Assembly: GCA_031310005.1 (NCBI GenBank)
Contig: CM062388.1
Coordinates: 186,001 to 250,000, forward strand
Length of the DNA stretch: 64,000 nt
Direction of reading: 5' to 3'
Origin: Dactylellina haptotyla
Taxonomy: Eukaryota; Ascomycota; Orbiliomycetes; Orbiliales; Orbiliaceae
Numbering within the stretch: the stretch's first letter is position 1; the number at the start of each line of letters is the position of its first letter. Shown here piece by piece: positions 45,631-57,104 of the stretch. The notes under the pieces are model-generated. The model made no database searches and had not been told where the DNA came from. It saw only the letters and a list, made by a program, of their open reading frames with translations. The position numbers and the translations under genes were made by a program.

Positions 45631-48060
45631 TTGCACAACTGGTGCACTAACGAAATCAGTCTCAAACCCTCGAAAGGAATTTTTAGTTTTTGTTTTTCGG
45701 GATTTGTTTTTTCGCTTTCCTCTCTCTCCGGCTGCTGCACACTAAGCACCAGTTCTTCTTATTCTCTTTCCTGTAAACTTCTTTGTTTCTTTCCTTTCGG
45801 ATCGCTCTCTTCTCCTATTGTCTGCCTTTCTCTTTATCCTTCTACGAGGTTGGCGATTGTAGTCGCAAATCCTTTTCGAATCCGACAGTGGACAACAATT
45901 CGAAGCAAACCGAAACCTCAGACAGTATAATTCTTTAGCGGAGAAGAACTACCGCCCCGTATATACACGGGAGGCGACGAGACAAGACAGAGCGTATCCG
46001 GCGATTATATCATTTCTTCTCTGATCGCCAAACAGCCTTTTATTATTTTATTGTTTTTTTCTTTCTTGGTTCCAACTGGCGGCAAAGACAATTTAAAAAA
46101 AGGGATCCAGAAAGAAATCGAAGTGGGTGCCATACTCGCATACGTCGTTCCTGCAAATCACGGCGAATCCAAACAGTCACCGTTTTCGCGCAGGACTGGT
46201 AACAACAGGCAGTTCCGAAATCTTGATTTCTCAGGAAACAGGTACGGTACCTCGAGTACAGTTACATTTTAGCTCCCTCGGTAAGTTGATATATCAGACG
46301 ATTGTGAGTTTCCTATGGCGTTTCTGCTTAGATTGCATGCTGGTGTTTCTCCTGCCGGCTTCTCCTTTTATACACATATCTGCCATGCCTTGCCCTCGCC
46401 GGGTAGGCGTTTCTTTTGCAGCTGATAAAACTTGGTCGGCGGCGGCATTGCTTCTTCGATAGTCGATTGGCTTCCTGTTTGGAGTGTCAAACAACCCCAG
46501 CGGACCGTCCAGATCAAACCTCAGACATCAGACATCTACCTAGCGGAGGGGCGGGTCTTCTGATTGCTAGAAACATGCAAAGACGCCGCCGTGGGAAGAT
46601 GTCGACGTCTCCAGACCAGATGGGTCTGCAATTTGGTTTGCTGTCCAGCTGTCCGTCTGCCCCATTCGCCCAGCGCCTGTAATAATTGTGCGCCGGCTGC
46701 GATAGCTGTGGAGAGTATAGTCCCTCCCGCCGGCCTCTTAGCAGCCAGCAGCCTGGCGGGAGTGGGTACATGTACGCAGCGAAACATAGCGAAGATGGTG
46801 TCAAGCACCGCAGGAAAGTGTGTGTGTGGGTGATCGGCCGGTTGGACGACAGCTGCAACGCTTCTTTTCTTCTTCCGCGGCCGCTCCAACACAACGTGCC
46901 TTTTAACCACACACTCGCCTCCTCCTCACACGCAATTGTTATATTCACACCTCAATCAACCTCACCTCCCTCTCCTCTCCCTCTCTCACTCTCACTCTCC
47001 GCACCACCCCATTTCCTCCTTTTCAAAGTCTCCGTCTCCTTTTGGTACGGTCTTCTCGCTGGGCTTCATCAGAGCTGCACGTTCCCGATCCCCCAATTTC
47101 CTGCCCCCCCTTTCGCTTCCTTATCAAATAAATCCGTACCCTCCTCGAACCGATCTTCTCGGATATCTACCGTCGCCTCGATATCAAGATACTCGAAGTG
47201 TTATCGGGCTCAAATCTGACACCTTTTCAAACAGCCTAGCTTGGTCTAAAAAAGATTAATTTTCAAAGCGTCCAAACTCCACCAGCACTATCTGAGCACA
47301 TCGGCTTTAAGAAGGTTAGTTCGTCCCTCATCCCGGCCTAGCTAGGTCGCTGTTGCACAGACCTTTGAACAACTGGACATTTCAGCCCCATCTCAACTCA
47401 CCATTGGCCTTTCCCTTCTATAAACAGTCATTGCATCAATTGCTGGGTGGTTGCATTCCGGCGCTTGTATAACTTAACTATATATCTACGCCTTCCCGCC
47501 AGGCACGCCTTTCCCACCTTGTGTTTCTGATTCCCGTCTTTTGTTTTCTACCCTTTTCGTTTTTCTTCCCTTTTAAGCCCAGGCCTGCTCTCTCTCCCCA
47601 TCTCGCCGTAACTGCCTAGCTTACCATATATCGTTCGAGATATTTTACAGGGTCTTGTCCTTTTCTAATACCTCGAATCAGGGATCGAAAAGCTATCTCA
47701 AGCCTCGGCGAACTAAACAACGCGATAAATCTATTTTATTTTTTGTTTCCTCGTACGGCTCAGAAAAAGACCACTTGCCTATCTGGACCAAAAAGTGGAT
47801 ATCGCGCGATACCGAGGCACCTTCCACTTCGCTTTGGAACACCAACTCGAAAACGACTACATACACTCAACCAGTACAAAAGGGTCGACATTGAAGACGA
47901 TAGAGCACGATATTAGACCGGAAGGAAGCGAAAGTTACGAAAGGCAACGATCCTCGACTGGACGGAATTTCATTGGATTTATAGACCTGGTAACATAGCA
48001 TTCAAGAAAGGACATCACACGGAAAAGTGAGCAGCGAGCTCCAACAGTTTATCTTCGAAA
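45631..48060. other. Promoter and long leader region upstream of URC4
   Basis: Pyrimidine-rich tracts dominate, notably the CTCTCC/CTCACTCTC run at about 46965-47005, and continue to about 47640. This is typical of fungal core promoters and leaders. GTAAGT-like donors and CAG acceptors are present (for instance TTAAGAAG-GTTAGT near 47310), so a 5' UTR intron is possible but not demonstrated. No protein gene is supported here. Confidence 0.45.
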
Positions 48061-49863
48061 ATGGGCCTCTTCAGCAAGAAAAGCAGTTCGAAATCGAACT
48101 CGCTCTCTTCCAATGACATTCATAAGAAGGGATCGTCTACATCAGTAAACTCGTCTATCAAGTCTCCGACGACTCCAGGGTCCAAAATGAGTTTCTCGAA
48201 CGGTGTTCTCGATACCATCCCAGCCTCAATGCAGATGCCACCACCACCAAACCCACACGGAGACCCGGTGGCCTATCTTCGCAGCCTACACGCCGTCAGA
48301 GATCGGACGAAGTATATCATGGACGCCGCCATGAAGCAACAATTGACGAATTTTACCTTCGACCGATCCAAATGGGAGGAGACCGTTAGCTATGTTGTCT
48401 CGATTATCAAGGTATGGCATTTTCCATCCAATTTCCGATGGGAAACAAGGATTTTCCGCATTTTTATTTCCATTTTGATGAAAAGCGCATAATTTTTTCT
48501 TCTTCTCAACATCACATGCCTCCATGCGGGGGTGCTGAAGATCACATTTAATTCTGACATGTTGGTGGGGTGGGTCCAGAGAGATTATGCACCGGATTAT
48601 AACACAATCCCGCCGCACGGGCGATGGCAACACTTCGAAGTGGGCGGCCGCAAGCGTGTTGACCTCCTGATAACGACATTTGGCCCGGATATCGAGTTGG
48701 TCGAAAAAACAAAGCGCCTTATAGATTTGTTCTTGGTGTCGGTGTTGCTCGATGCCGGCGCCGGCACAAAGTGGACGTACAAATCGAAGGACAATGGTCG
48801 GTTCTACAGACGGAGTGAAGGGTTGGCCGTCGCCAGCATGGATATGTTCAAGGATGGTCTCTTTTCGAGCGACCCTCACAACCCTTTCAGAGTTGACGGA
48901 TCGGCGCTGAAGCTGCTGATGCCAGACGCGTTGGCGCGTGGGCTGCAGATCACAGCTCAGAACCCAATCGATGGTCTACACGGACGGGCAGGCCTCCTCA
49001 GGAAACTGGGTGTGGCCCTCGACAAGAAGGAATTCTTCGGCCCGGACAACCGACCTGGGAATATGCTAGGTACGTATTTTTACATGAGTTTCCAAAATTG
49101 ATTATCATTGTCTTGCTAACGGCCCATGGTGCAGAATATCTGTTGAACCATCCAACCACGCAAGTAATTGACGGCAAGCCGCACATTCTGGTGCCCACAT
49201 TATGGACTGTTCTCTGTGACGGCCTGGCGCCAATCTGGCCCCAGTCCCGAACCCAGCTGGACGGCTCATCCCTTGGAGATGCCTGGCAGTGCAGCACGAT
49301 GCCACCTGGTCAATACTGGGAGCGAATAGTCCCATTCCACAAGATCACTCAGTGGCTTACCTACTCGCTCATGGTCCCAATGACCAAGATGATGGGCATC
49401 GTTTGGATTGGTGAACACCTTCTCACTGGTCTGCCTGAATACAGAAACGGCGGTCTTTTCATTGATACGGGCTTGATAACGCTCAAGCCACAACAGTCCA
49501 AGCGTGGTATCGATGCCTACCACGCAAACAGCAAAAAGGAGGGACAACCAAATGTGGAGGTCGTCCCCATGTTTTCTGCTGAGGACGATGTTATCGTCGA
49601 GTGGAGAGGGTTGACCGTGCAGCTTCTTGACAAACTGCTCCCTGACGTCAATGAAATGCTCGGTCTACATGGACAGGAAGCTTTGACCTTAGCACAGATG
49701 CTCGAGGCGGGTACTTGGAAGGTGAGCTTTTTAGCAACCATATTAGTTTCGAACTACAGGCTAACAGTGCATATTACAGGGTGGACGAGAACTGGCCGAA
49801 GTATCTCGACCAAATACAAGGGAACCGCCAATCATGATATTGTCCGACGGGACGGTATTCTGA
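48061..49863 (+). CDS. URC4: Urc4-type uracil catabolism protein (DUF1688), 503 aa
   Basis: DUF1688 proteins (URC4 in Lachancea kluyveri, urg3 in fission yeast) belong to the URC route that uses uracil as a nitrogen source. The exact reaction is unsettled. Four exons fit by phase: 48061-48411, 48580-49069, 49135-49721 and 49780-49863. Donors are GTATGG, GTACGT and GTGAGC, and acceptors are CCAG, GCAG and ACAG. After a Ser/Lys-rich, family-variable N-terminus, the conserved body begins near residue 80 (VAYLRSLHAVRDRTKYIMD). It includes RDYAPDYNTIPPHGRWQHFE, LFLVSVLLDAGAGTKWTYKS, RRSEGLAVASMDMFKDGLFS and NPFRVDGSALKLL. The C-terminus RELAEVSRPNTREPPI is the usual family ending. Length and motif order are complete, so the protein looks functional. 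The start MGLFSKKSS was chosen because it follows a leader with upstream stops. A second in-frame Met lies at residue 43. Confidence 0.9.
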
Positions 49864-52209
49864 ACACAACATTTTCTGGTCGCGTAATTTTGTTCTAATA
49901 TAATTTTATTGCTCAAACTCTTACTCCTCTTTTTTAAACTCTTATGGTGTTTAATCTGCTTTTTTTTTATAACCGAATTGCACAAAAACCGGGCGAGAAC
50001 TGGGTGTTCTGATTTTTTCCATTTTCACGTTTACGGATTTTTCATTTTTCTCTCTTCCTCTCTGATTCTATACTTCGATTCACGCTCGGTCTTGGTACTC
50101 CCGGGGAGGGGTCTGTTACGTTTTTCTTTTCCGATTCAATTCATTCGAAGAACTGCGATTTTGTTTATGTGAGCGAGAAAGACCAGAAGTGATGTTTTCC
50201 TTTCCCTTTTTTTCATTTTCATTTTTCTTGCTTCGTTTTTCTTATCTTACCATCATCCCGTGTTTTCTCTTCTACCTTCTTCGGTGTTGTTCGACGGCAT
50301 CTCCACTTTTTTCTTTCTTTTATTATATAAGTGATTAGTTCCTTTTGTTTGTTCAACTTTGGCCGGGAAAAAGGGGGTGCAAAGGCGCATTTGATCCATC
50401 TGAATGACCTTGGTATTTTCTTTTCACAGTCATAGCCAAACAGAAACATACATTATACAGCAAACAAACAAACAAAAAGTACACTGGCGGGGTCGTTTCT
50501 TCTTTAGAAAAATGAATAAAAAAGGGAAAGGGTTTTGTTAAATTAAAGCCAATGCGAGTGGGGGGACGGGATGGGTTTGTTCAAAAAAGTATGCTCGCTC
50601 GGTGTGGGGGAGCAGATGCGATGATATCGATGGGGTGCATATAGTAATGGAACTACCTTTTCTGACAGACCATAGCAAGCAAATAAATTATAAACATCAA
50701 GATGCAATATGTCCGTTTCTTTGTAAGATTGTTCCTAGAGATTATAGACTATAACCTATTCCTATTGTAAACGTGCGTGTCATTTATTTGCAAATATTCT
50801 AAATGAGATGATACTGCTACTGTCAAAATGATGACGGGCGAGATGTCTGTTTATATGTCTGTGTCGACGCTTTTGGTGGAAATGTTGTCATGTTGGTTGG
50901 ATGTTGGACCGAATCCTCGCGTAGAAAACTTAGCTAACCTCGGTCCTCGAAACACCCAACCGAAGGCTCAATGGACTAGCAGGGGCCGGCCGTAGTGGTA
51001 ATACGAACAATGCTCGTATCGAGGACTTATCCCGGCGGTCCTGAGAACCAGGAACACAGCCTCCTTGACATAAGCCGCATGGTAATTTTCACTGGATAGT
51101 TTGAGGGCTAAAAACCGATGCGATGTACCGAGTTTATAACCAGAAAACCCCCACCGTGCTCCGTACCGCGATGGGTGGGTGGTGCTCTCCACCCAAATCC
51201 ACAGGCGGACTGCGGTTTGGTGCAGCTGTCATGCACCATTCGGGGAACATGCCTGAACGAAATTTAATCAAGCAGACACCTGCTTTCCTGCACACAAGGG
51301 AGCGAACAGGAAAGAGAAAGAAAAAGTGCGGGGAATCCATGCCCGCGCGTCCAATTGGATGCTGGGCTCCGGATTGGGCGGCGCTCGCTCTTTCGGGGAC
51401 CTGATTTTCCTTCCCAGCCAAAAATTTCTGCTTTGTGTTCCTCGTTTACCCCGGATTTCGGTGATGATGCGACCACTTTTAGCTGCTAAAAATTCCCACT
51501 AGCCTCTCGCTATGGGCGAAAAAATTTTCAGTTCAGCTGGCTGGGGTAGTCATCTCTTGGTCCCAAACTAGTTTCCCCGAGCCCAGTAAACAAAATTTCT
51601 TCCTCCCCTCAAAGCCGACTAGCTTGTTTCGACTCATCGAATACTCTCTTCGCGTGGAGGACCGGAGCGTTTGCGCCGTTTGAGAAAATTCCTCAGACAA
51701 AAGCCAATTTGCCACGGGCTGGGAAGCCTCTCTTTTCTCGCCTTCTTTTTCGACTGGGAACAAGGAAACACGACTTGATCGGATACTCTTCCGAATAAAA
51801 TACTCATCGACCGATCGATTGTACGATACGCCTCTAGATCTTTGTTCTCGTTGGTTATATCACGGCGCTCAAACCCAGATTCGAATTCTAGGAATAGTCG
51901 GGCTTTTGCTATCGTTTCAAGGTAACCCCAACTCACCGAAAAGCATGCCGTCATAACGTCGTCAGCAGCGGGACTCACACGACAAAACTGTTTCGTAGAT
52001 ATCTAGATACGCTTCGAATTCCCAGGGCACTTCTTGTCACACAGACTACGCCGGTTCGCAAGCGGTACATATTACGACATCAACCTGCCCATTTGATACT
52101 TGCGCAAACACGCTCGCTGGAAGGTTGTCCGCGAACCGTATAGCACAGAGTCTGTAGACCGACACCCACGCTCCTCCGGGGAGCCCGTTTCCAAATTTCC
52201 ACCACAAAA
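49864..52209. other. Intergenic region between URC4 and the PQ-loop transporter
   Basis: No gene is supported. From 49880 to 50450 the plus strand is T-rich (URC4 3' UTR). The stretch 50.9-52.2 kb is GC-moderate with only short frames on both strands, and the last few hundred bases hold the promoter of the transporter gene. Confidence 0.5.
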
Positions 52210-53828
52210 ATGTTAATTCCGAACCACAAATCTCTCTTCGATACCCGGTCGACGAGCGGAGACGTTACGTTGGCGACTTACCCGCCTGCTGCGGGGGGCA
52301 TCGTGCTATCGATTGAAGCGATTAGCGGCATCACAGGGTAGGAAAAACACAATGACCGAACAATACACCCGTCCAGTCCCGTATACAGTTAGAAGCAAGG
52401 AAAATGAAGCGCATAAATATTTATATTTGCGCACGAGAAAGAAGAGACAGGAAAGAGTAGCTGGCGGATTTGGGGATTCGTGTCGAATTGCGTGTGGTTG
52501 GGGATATTTTGGCTGACTGGACCGGGTACCCTTCGCGGATTGGCGGTATAGATCGGTATCAATTGCTTGTTGGCTGGTTGTATTCACGCCACAGATAATA
52601 GAGAACGTAGGTCGCACCCTCCTCATTGAACCTACGCGGGTGGTTCTTATAGGATACTGGATTCTAACATTGATCACAATTTATAGTTCAAACGGGGTTC
52701 TGCGGAAGGACTGTCTCTGACTTTCCTGATACTATGGCTTCTCGGAGATATCTTCAACGTGCTTGGGGGTGTCCTACAAGGTGTCCTACCGACTATGGTA
52801 CGTCGCTGTCGAATGGTACTTACGAGATACACTTGCTTACGCGTTCCTAGCTCATCCTGGCGATATACTACACCTTCGCGGATATCGTCCTCCTCATCCA
52901 GTGCTTCTACTACCGCGCCTACGCCCGCAAATCGGTACCTGAGCTCGTTGAAACCAACGGCAACGGCAACGGCATCCACCAGAGCACTTCACGTCCGGCA
53001 ACCGGCGGTTCCGAAGCCGACCCTAGCGAGGAATCCCCGCTTCTCTCTCGCACTATCTCCGATTATTACGGTGTCGAAGGGCGACGTGGTAGCTTGTCCA
53101 TGTTGGCGGAACACGCCCACCATCTCTCACCCGCGAACCCTTTGCACAGCCTCCCACCCTCCCGGCCGGATAGCCCGCTGAAGAACTACACGAACGGAGA
53201 GTACCCTATCAACGGCACCTCCAACCTCGACGGCGAATCGAGCGAGTCCAGTGGCAGCCCGAAGAAGAGTCTCTGGAAAGCAGTCTTCCGCGATACGGTT
53301 GCCGTCTCCTTGGTTATCTTTGCGGGAATCGCAGGGTACTACCTTAGCCCTGCCCCGGAGCCGCATGATGGTCCCAAACACCACGAGCCTCTTAAGTTCT
53401 CCATGCTGGGACAGATCTTTGGATATCTCTGTGCGGTTCTGTACCTTGGTTCTCGCATCCCCCAGATCGTGCTGAACTACCAACGGAAATCCTGCGAAGG
53501 CGTCGCATTTCTGTTCTTCTTGTTTGCTTGCTTGGGGAATATTACCTACGTTATTAGCATCTTGGCCTACACGCCTGGAAAGGTGGAGGACGGCGAGGGG
53601 TATTGGAGATATATCGCTGTGAATGCCAGTTGGCTTTTGGGAAGCGTAGGGACTTTGGCGCTAGATTTCTTGGTAAGTAGACATTTCCTTGAATGGGTTT
53701 GTGAGACTGAAGGAGGTATGGATGAGTGCTAATTATTCGGGATACAGATCTTTGTCCAGTTTTTCATGTACCGCAAACCAGAGGACTACAATGACAGCGC
53801 TATCATGAGCGACGAAGATGACGACTAA
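52210..53828 (+). CDS. PQ-loop vacuolar amino-acid transporter (Ypq/Rtc2 family), 398 aa, five exons
   Basis: Ypq-type PQ-loop proteins move basic amino acids across the vacuolar membrane, and PQLC2 is the lysosomal counterpart. Exons are 52210-52337, 52552-52606, 52687-52797, 52851-53672 and 53748-53828. All junctions agree in phase (donors GTAGGA, GTAGGT, GTACGT, GTAAGT). The first repeat is SVSIACWLVVFTPQIIENFK (PQ at 56-57) followed by GSAEGLSLTFLILWLLGD. The second repeat is GSRIPQIVLNYQRKSCEGVA (PQ at 302-303). Seven hydrophobic segments are present. The long loop between repeats is disordered and carries EESPLL (residues 158-163), a dileucine signal of the kind used for AP-3 sorting to the vacuole. 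The tail is acidic (SDEDDD). The 55-nt second exon is essential because it contains the first PQ motif. Confidence 0.92.
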
Positions 53829-55455
53829 GCTGTTCGAAGCACGTAATTTATGATTTTGGCACGGAATCGCTCTAACTATTATTATTATGATGATTTTTTT
53901 GTATAAAAATACCACCTAAAAAGTTCACGCATTTTGATGCTACTCAGAGGCGCTGTTTGTTATTCGACCAAAAAAAAGGGAAAAAAGAATATGCATTTGT
54001 TTTTCTTGTATTATAGCTACTACGCGTATACGGTATAGCATGCATGCATTCGGTTGCGGTTGGCTCGTTAATAATGTTATCGGAAAAGATATTAATTCCT
54101 AAAATTCTCGATATCATTCTTTCCCGAAACTTTCGTAACGTTCTTGGGAAATACCGTATTATAAACCCGGACCGAAAGAGTTCCGGATACCGACCTCCGA
54201 TGATTCGTTCGGCGTTCGTATGTCTATAAATAGAGAAACTTACTTAATCTGCCTTATCTATACCTCCAATTACTGAGCTACGCGGATGCGAGTCATCCAC
54301 TGGATATCGCGGGGGATGTCCTACTAAAATGATTCTCGGACTCTACCCGGTTCTTAGACCTTCTAGAAGCCGCAGAGCTCTAACTAACTCGGAATCATCG
54401 AAAGTGAGATAGCTGGCGGTTTGACCAGCTATCTCGAACGCATGACATCACCGTGCAGAACAGCTGCAGGTCTTAGCAAAGCACAACACCCAACCACAAT
54501 TCACAAATCGCAGCGAGTTCCGACTAACGTTATCGGGTCATCTGGCTTCCTCCGAGTCCTACTAGTTTTCATCTATCGATATTATATTGGAAATAGTGTG
54601 CTATTCCCGCTGAGTAATCGGGTTTACCGGCGGCCACTAAATTCCTTCCCTTAGTATACTTTACTATCGGCTGTTCAACTCTCGCCGACGTGTCTGTTGC
54701 AGCTTAACTCGAGCTCACTAGCGCTAGCGAGGAGGTACAAGCTGCCTATTACACCTTAGCTTCACGGTAGGTATTACAATCAGCCTTATCCTTAACTAAG
54801 AAAAAAACTGGGATATAGGGTTTTTGTGTGCTTACAAACTATAGGTGGGATTACTAACCGATTAACCTTGCGTGCAGAGACGCTTGGTTGAGCTCGCAAT
54901 ATTATTCGCACGTACACACACGCACAACCACATTCGGTTAATGGAACCTGTCGGAAGCTTCGGAGGGCCGTTTTTTTCGCCCTCTTTGATAGAGAAAAAT
55001 GTGAGATCATGTAATCCGGGGTTTGGTGTTAGATCCTTGAACGGAAGGGTCCCATGATGGGAAATCTGAATAATCGAATCTGCGAGTACCCTAGTAGTGG
55101 ATATGACGAGTCATGGGTATGCTGTTTGTTAGAATGCGTAGGATGAGAAATTAAGTATATAAAGGGCGTGGACCGGCTATCTGGAATCGAAAAAAAAATA
55201 TCTTCAGCATTATAACAATCAAAGTATCTTTAGCTATCTAAAAGACTTATACTTTGCGAATATAAAGCAAACAACTTCGAACTATCTGAACCGACATTTC
55301 TTTAGAAGAATATAAATACCAAATCCAACTACCCACATTTCTGAATAAAAGTTCGCAGAGCCGCACAGAATACCACAAAGAAACACAAAGTTCCTCGAAC
55401 TTTAAAAATCATACCTTCTTATAAAAAAGACTTCACCACAACCGCCAAAAAAACA
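53829..55455. other. Intergenic region upstream of CipC-like gene 3
   Basis: No gene is supported. The left part is the transporter 3' flank. The right part contains the TATA box at 55156-55163 and an A-rich leader of about 270 nt before ATG 55456. Confidence 0.5.
55156..55163 (+). promoter_or_regulatory. TATA box of CipC-like gene 3
   Basis: TATATAAA followed by GGGCG lies 300 bp upstream of the ATG at 55456. The region between is A-rich, as in highly expressed fungal leaders. This is inference from position and consensus. Confidence 0.55.
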
Positions 55456-55926
55456 ATGGGCTCCCACCACCACCATCACGAAGAATCGTCCGACCGCCAC
55501 GAGCACAAAGGCAAACGCACCCACGAACTCCTCGCCGGTGCCGCCGCATTCGCCGCCTTCCACGCTTTTGAAAACCACCAAAAAGCACAAGGCAAACCCG
55601 TCTCCCACGCTCTAGCCAAGGAACTCCTCGCCGCCTTCGCCGCCGCCGAAGTCGAAAAGTTAATCGAAACCAAAGGCCGCGAAAAATGGGACGAGTACAG
55701 ATCCCGCTCGAAGACTAGAGAGGAGGTCAAGCAGCGCAGTAGAGATCTGTACCGCGATCGGTACGAGCAATCGATCGATGAGAGCAGCAGCGGGTATGAG
55801 ATTCAAGACGAAGAGCCGAGGAGACATCATAGGCATAGAGGGGAGATCGAAGATCCCAGAGGGTCGAGTTCAAGCTTGAGGCGCCATGAGCATAGACATC
55901 GTGAGGAGTATGAGTATTCTCGTTAA
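55456..55926 (+). CDS. CipC-like (DUF3759) protein 3, 156 aa, intronless
   Basis: A single exon from ATG 55456 to TAA. The N-terminus MGSHHHHHEE is followed without interruption by the conserved core (THELLAGAAAFAAFHAFENH, then GKPVSHALAKELLAAFAAAE, then a KLIETKGREKWDEYRSR helix). A longer Arg/His/Glu-rich tail follows. The core is nearer to CipC-like gene 1 than to gene 2 (shared ELLAGAAAFAAFH and KELLAAFAAAE, EKWDEYR). Both introns present in genes 1 and 2 are absent here, and the coding sequence runs straight across both positions. Intron loss or a retroposed copy would explain this. The gene looks intact with its own TATA promoter. The His-rich regions could bind metal, but this is untested. 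Confidence 0.88.
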   Translation: MGSHHHHHEESSDRHEHKGKRTHELLAGAAAFAAFHAFENHQKAQGKPVSHALAKELLAAFAAAEVEKLIETKGREKWDEYRSRSKTREEVKQRSRDLYRDRYEQSIDESSSGYEIQDEEPRRHHRHRGEIEDPRGSSSSLRRHEHRHREEYEYSR

Positions 55927-56505
55927 ATGCTATGACCTAAGGGTGTATGTATACATTTATGATGACTTATGTTTTGATATGATTGTGATACCCACGATTT
56001 TTTAACTGTCTTTATAGAGCTGCATAGCGATTTCTTTTCTTTTCTTTGGATTCTATTTCTGAGGTTCGAAATTTTTGAGACGATGTATATGTTTTTAAAC
56101 CGGATTATTCTAGGATAGAAGGTTAGAATATACTCTGCTTAATAGCAAACTATTAAATAATCTAAATTCTCAGAATAGATTCTTGACCGTAGTGTTTATA
56201 TTTTCATAAAGAAATTTAACATAGGAAATAAATAAATATATGAAGCTAACCTCGCTAGATCTCCGAGGATCATTACGGGGATACTGTTGATGAGGCTAGG
56301 GTATGATTTATGAGCAGAGTAAAACATATAAATAAAAAAAATAGAAAACGAAAGAAAAAAACAGTCTGTTAGAAACGCCGAAGACTGAAATGGGCAAATG
56401 CCAATGAAAAGGAAAAGGACAATCAACTGTAACAAAAAAAATTATCGATCTATAAAATTAGACAACGGTTTCGACCTCAGGATATGTCTATCGAGATAAT
56501 AGTCG
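55927..56505. other. AT-rich convergent intergenic region
   Basis: This stretch lies between the convergent 3' ends of CipC-like gene 3 (plus) and the zinc-ribbon gene (minus). It is AT-rich with poly-A and poly-T runs. No gene is seen. Confidence 0.55.
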
Positions 56506-57104
56506 TCACCCATGTTCCTCGGTATCGGAGATCTCTAATTCGATAGGGTATAAGAACTGTCCATCGAATGCATCGAATTCGACAGGGTCTGTTTGTTGCG
56601 TGGTAGAGCGATTCCCCGCACTATAGGTGGTCCAGAAGTCTGCTTTTGGACGAACATCGGAGGTATACCGTTGGATGGAATACCTTGGGCGAATATACTC
56701 TGCCACGGGACCATGGGATTCTGGTTTTATTTCGTGTTGCCGTGTAGTAGGTGAGGACTGGTCATGACGATATCGATGCTTTTTAGATAAGAATATTAGG
56801 AAACAGGATATCAGAACTCTAGGGAAGGCAGCGTACTTACTGGCCGATTGTTTGAAGGTTTTATAAAGTCCCACGTGGGGAACGTCGTGCCATGGCATCT
56901 GTTGCACAGATTGGAACGAGGTTTTAGGAGAATGGTTTTTCCTGCATATGTACATTTAGGGCAGCTATTCTCTTTCCCTTGGAAGTATTTATCCAGTTTT
57001 TTTATGTTGGATTGTGTGAGGTTGTCTTCTGCTGGGAGCATATATCCAAGTGTATGGAGGTCGTCGAGGGGAGAGTTGTGACAGGATTTATTGGAACGCT
57101 GCAT
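56506..57104 (-). CDS. Small zinc-ribbon-like protein, 178 aa, two exons
   Basis: Exon 1 (57104-56841) starts at ATG 57104. It encodes a helical N-terminus, then CPKC and CNRC pairs (C48, C51, C67, C70) separated by 15 residues, a zinc-ribbon arrangement. A GTAAGT donor and AAAAAG acceptor bound a 62-nt intron in phase 0. Exon 2 (56778-56506) is polar and basic, then acidic at the end (LEISDTEEHG). I do not recognise the family. A nucleic-acid-binding or ubiquitin-related role would be a guess from the ribbon alone. Three other Cys/His residues (C8, H9, H71) lie near the ribbon. Confidence 0.65.
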
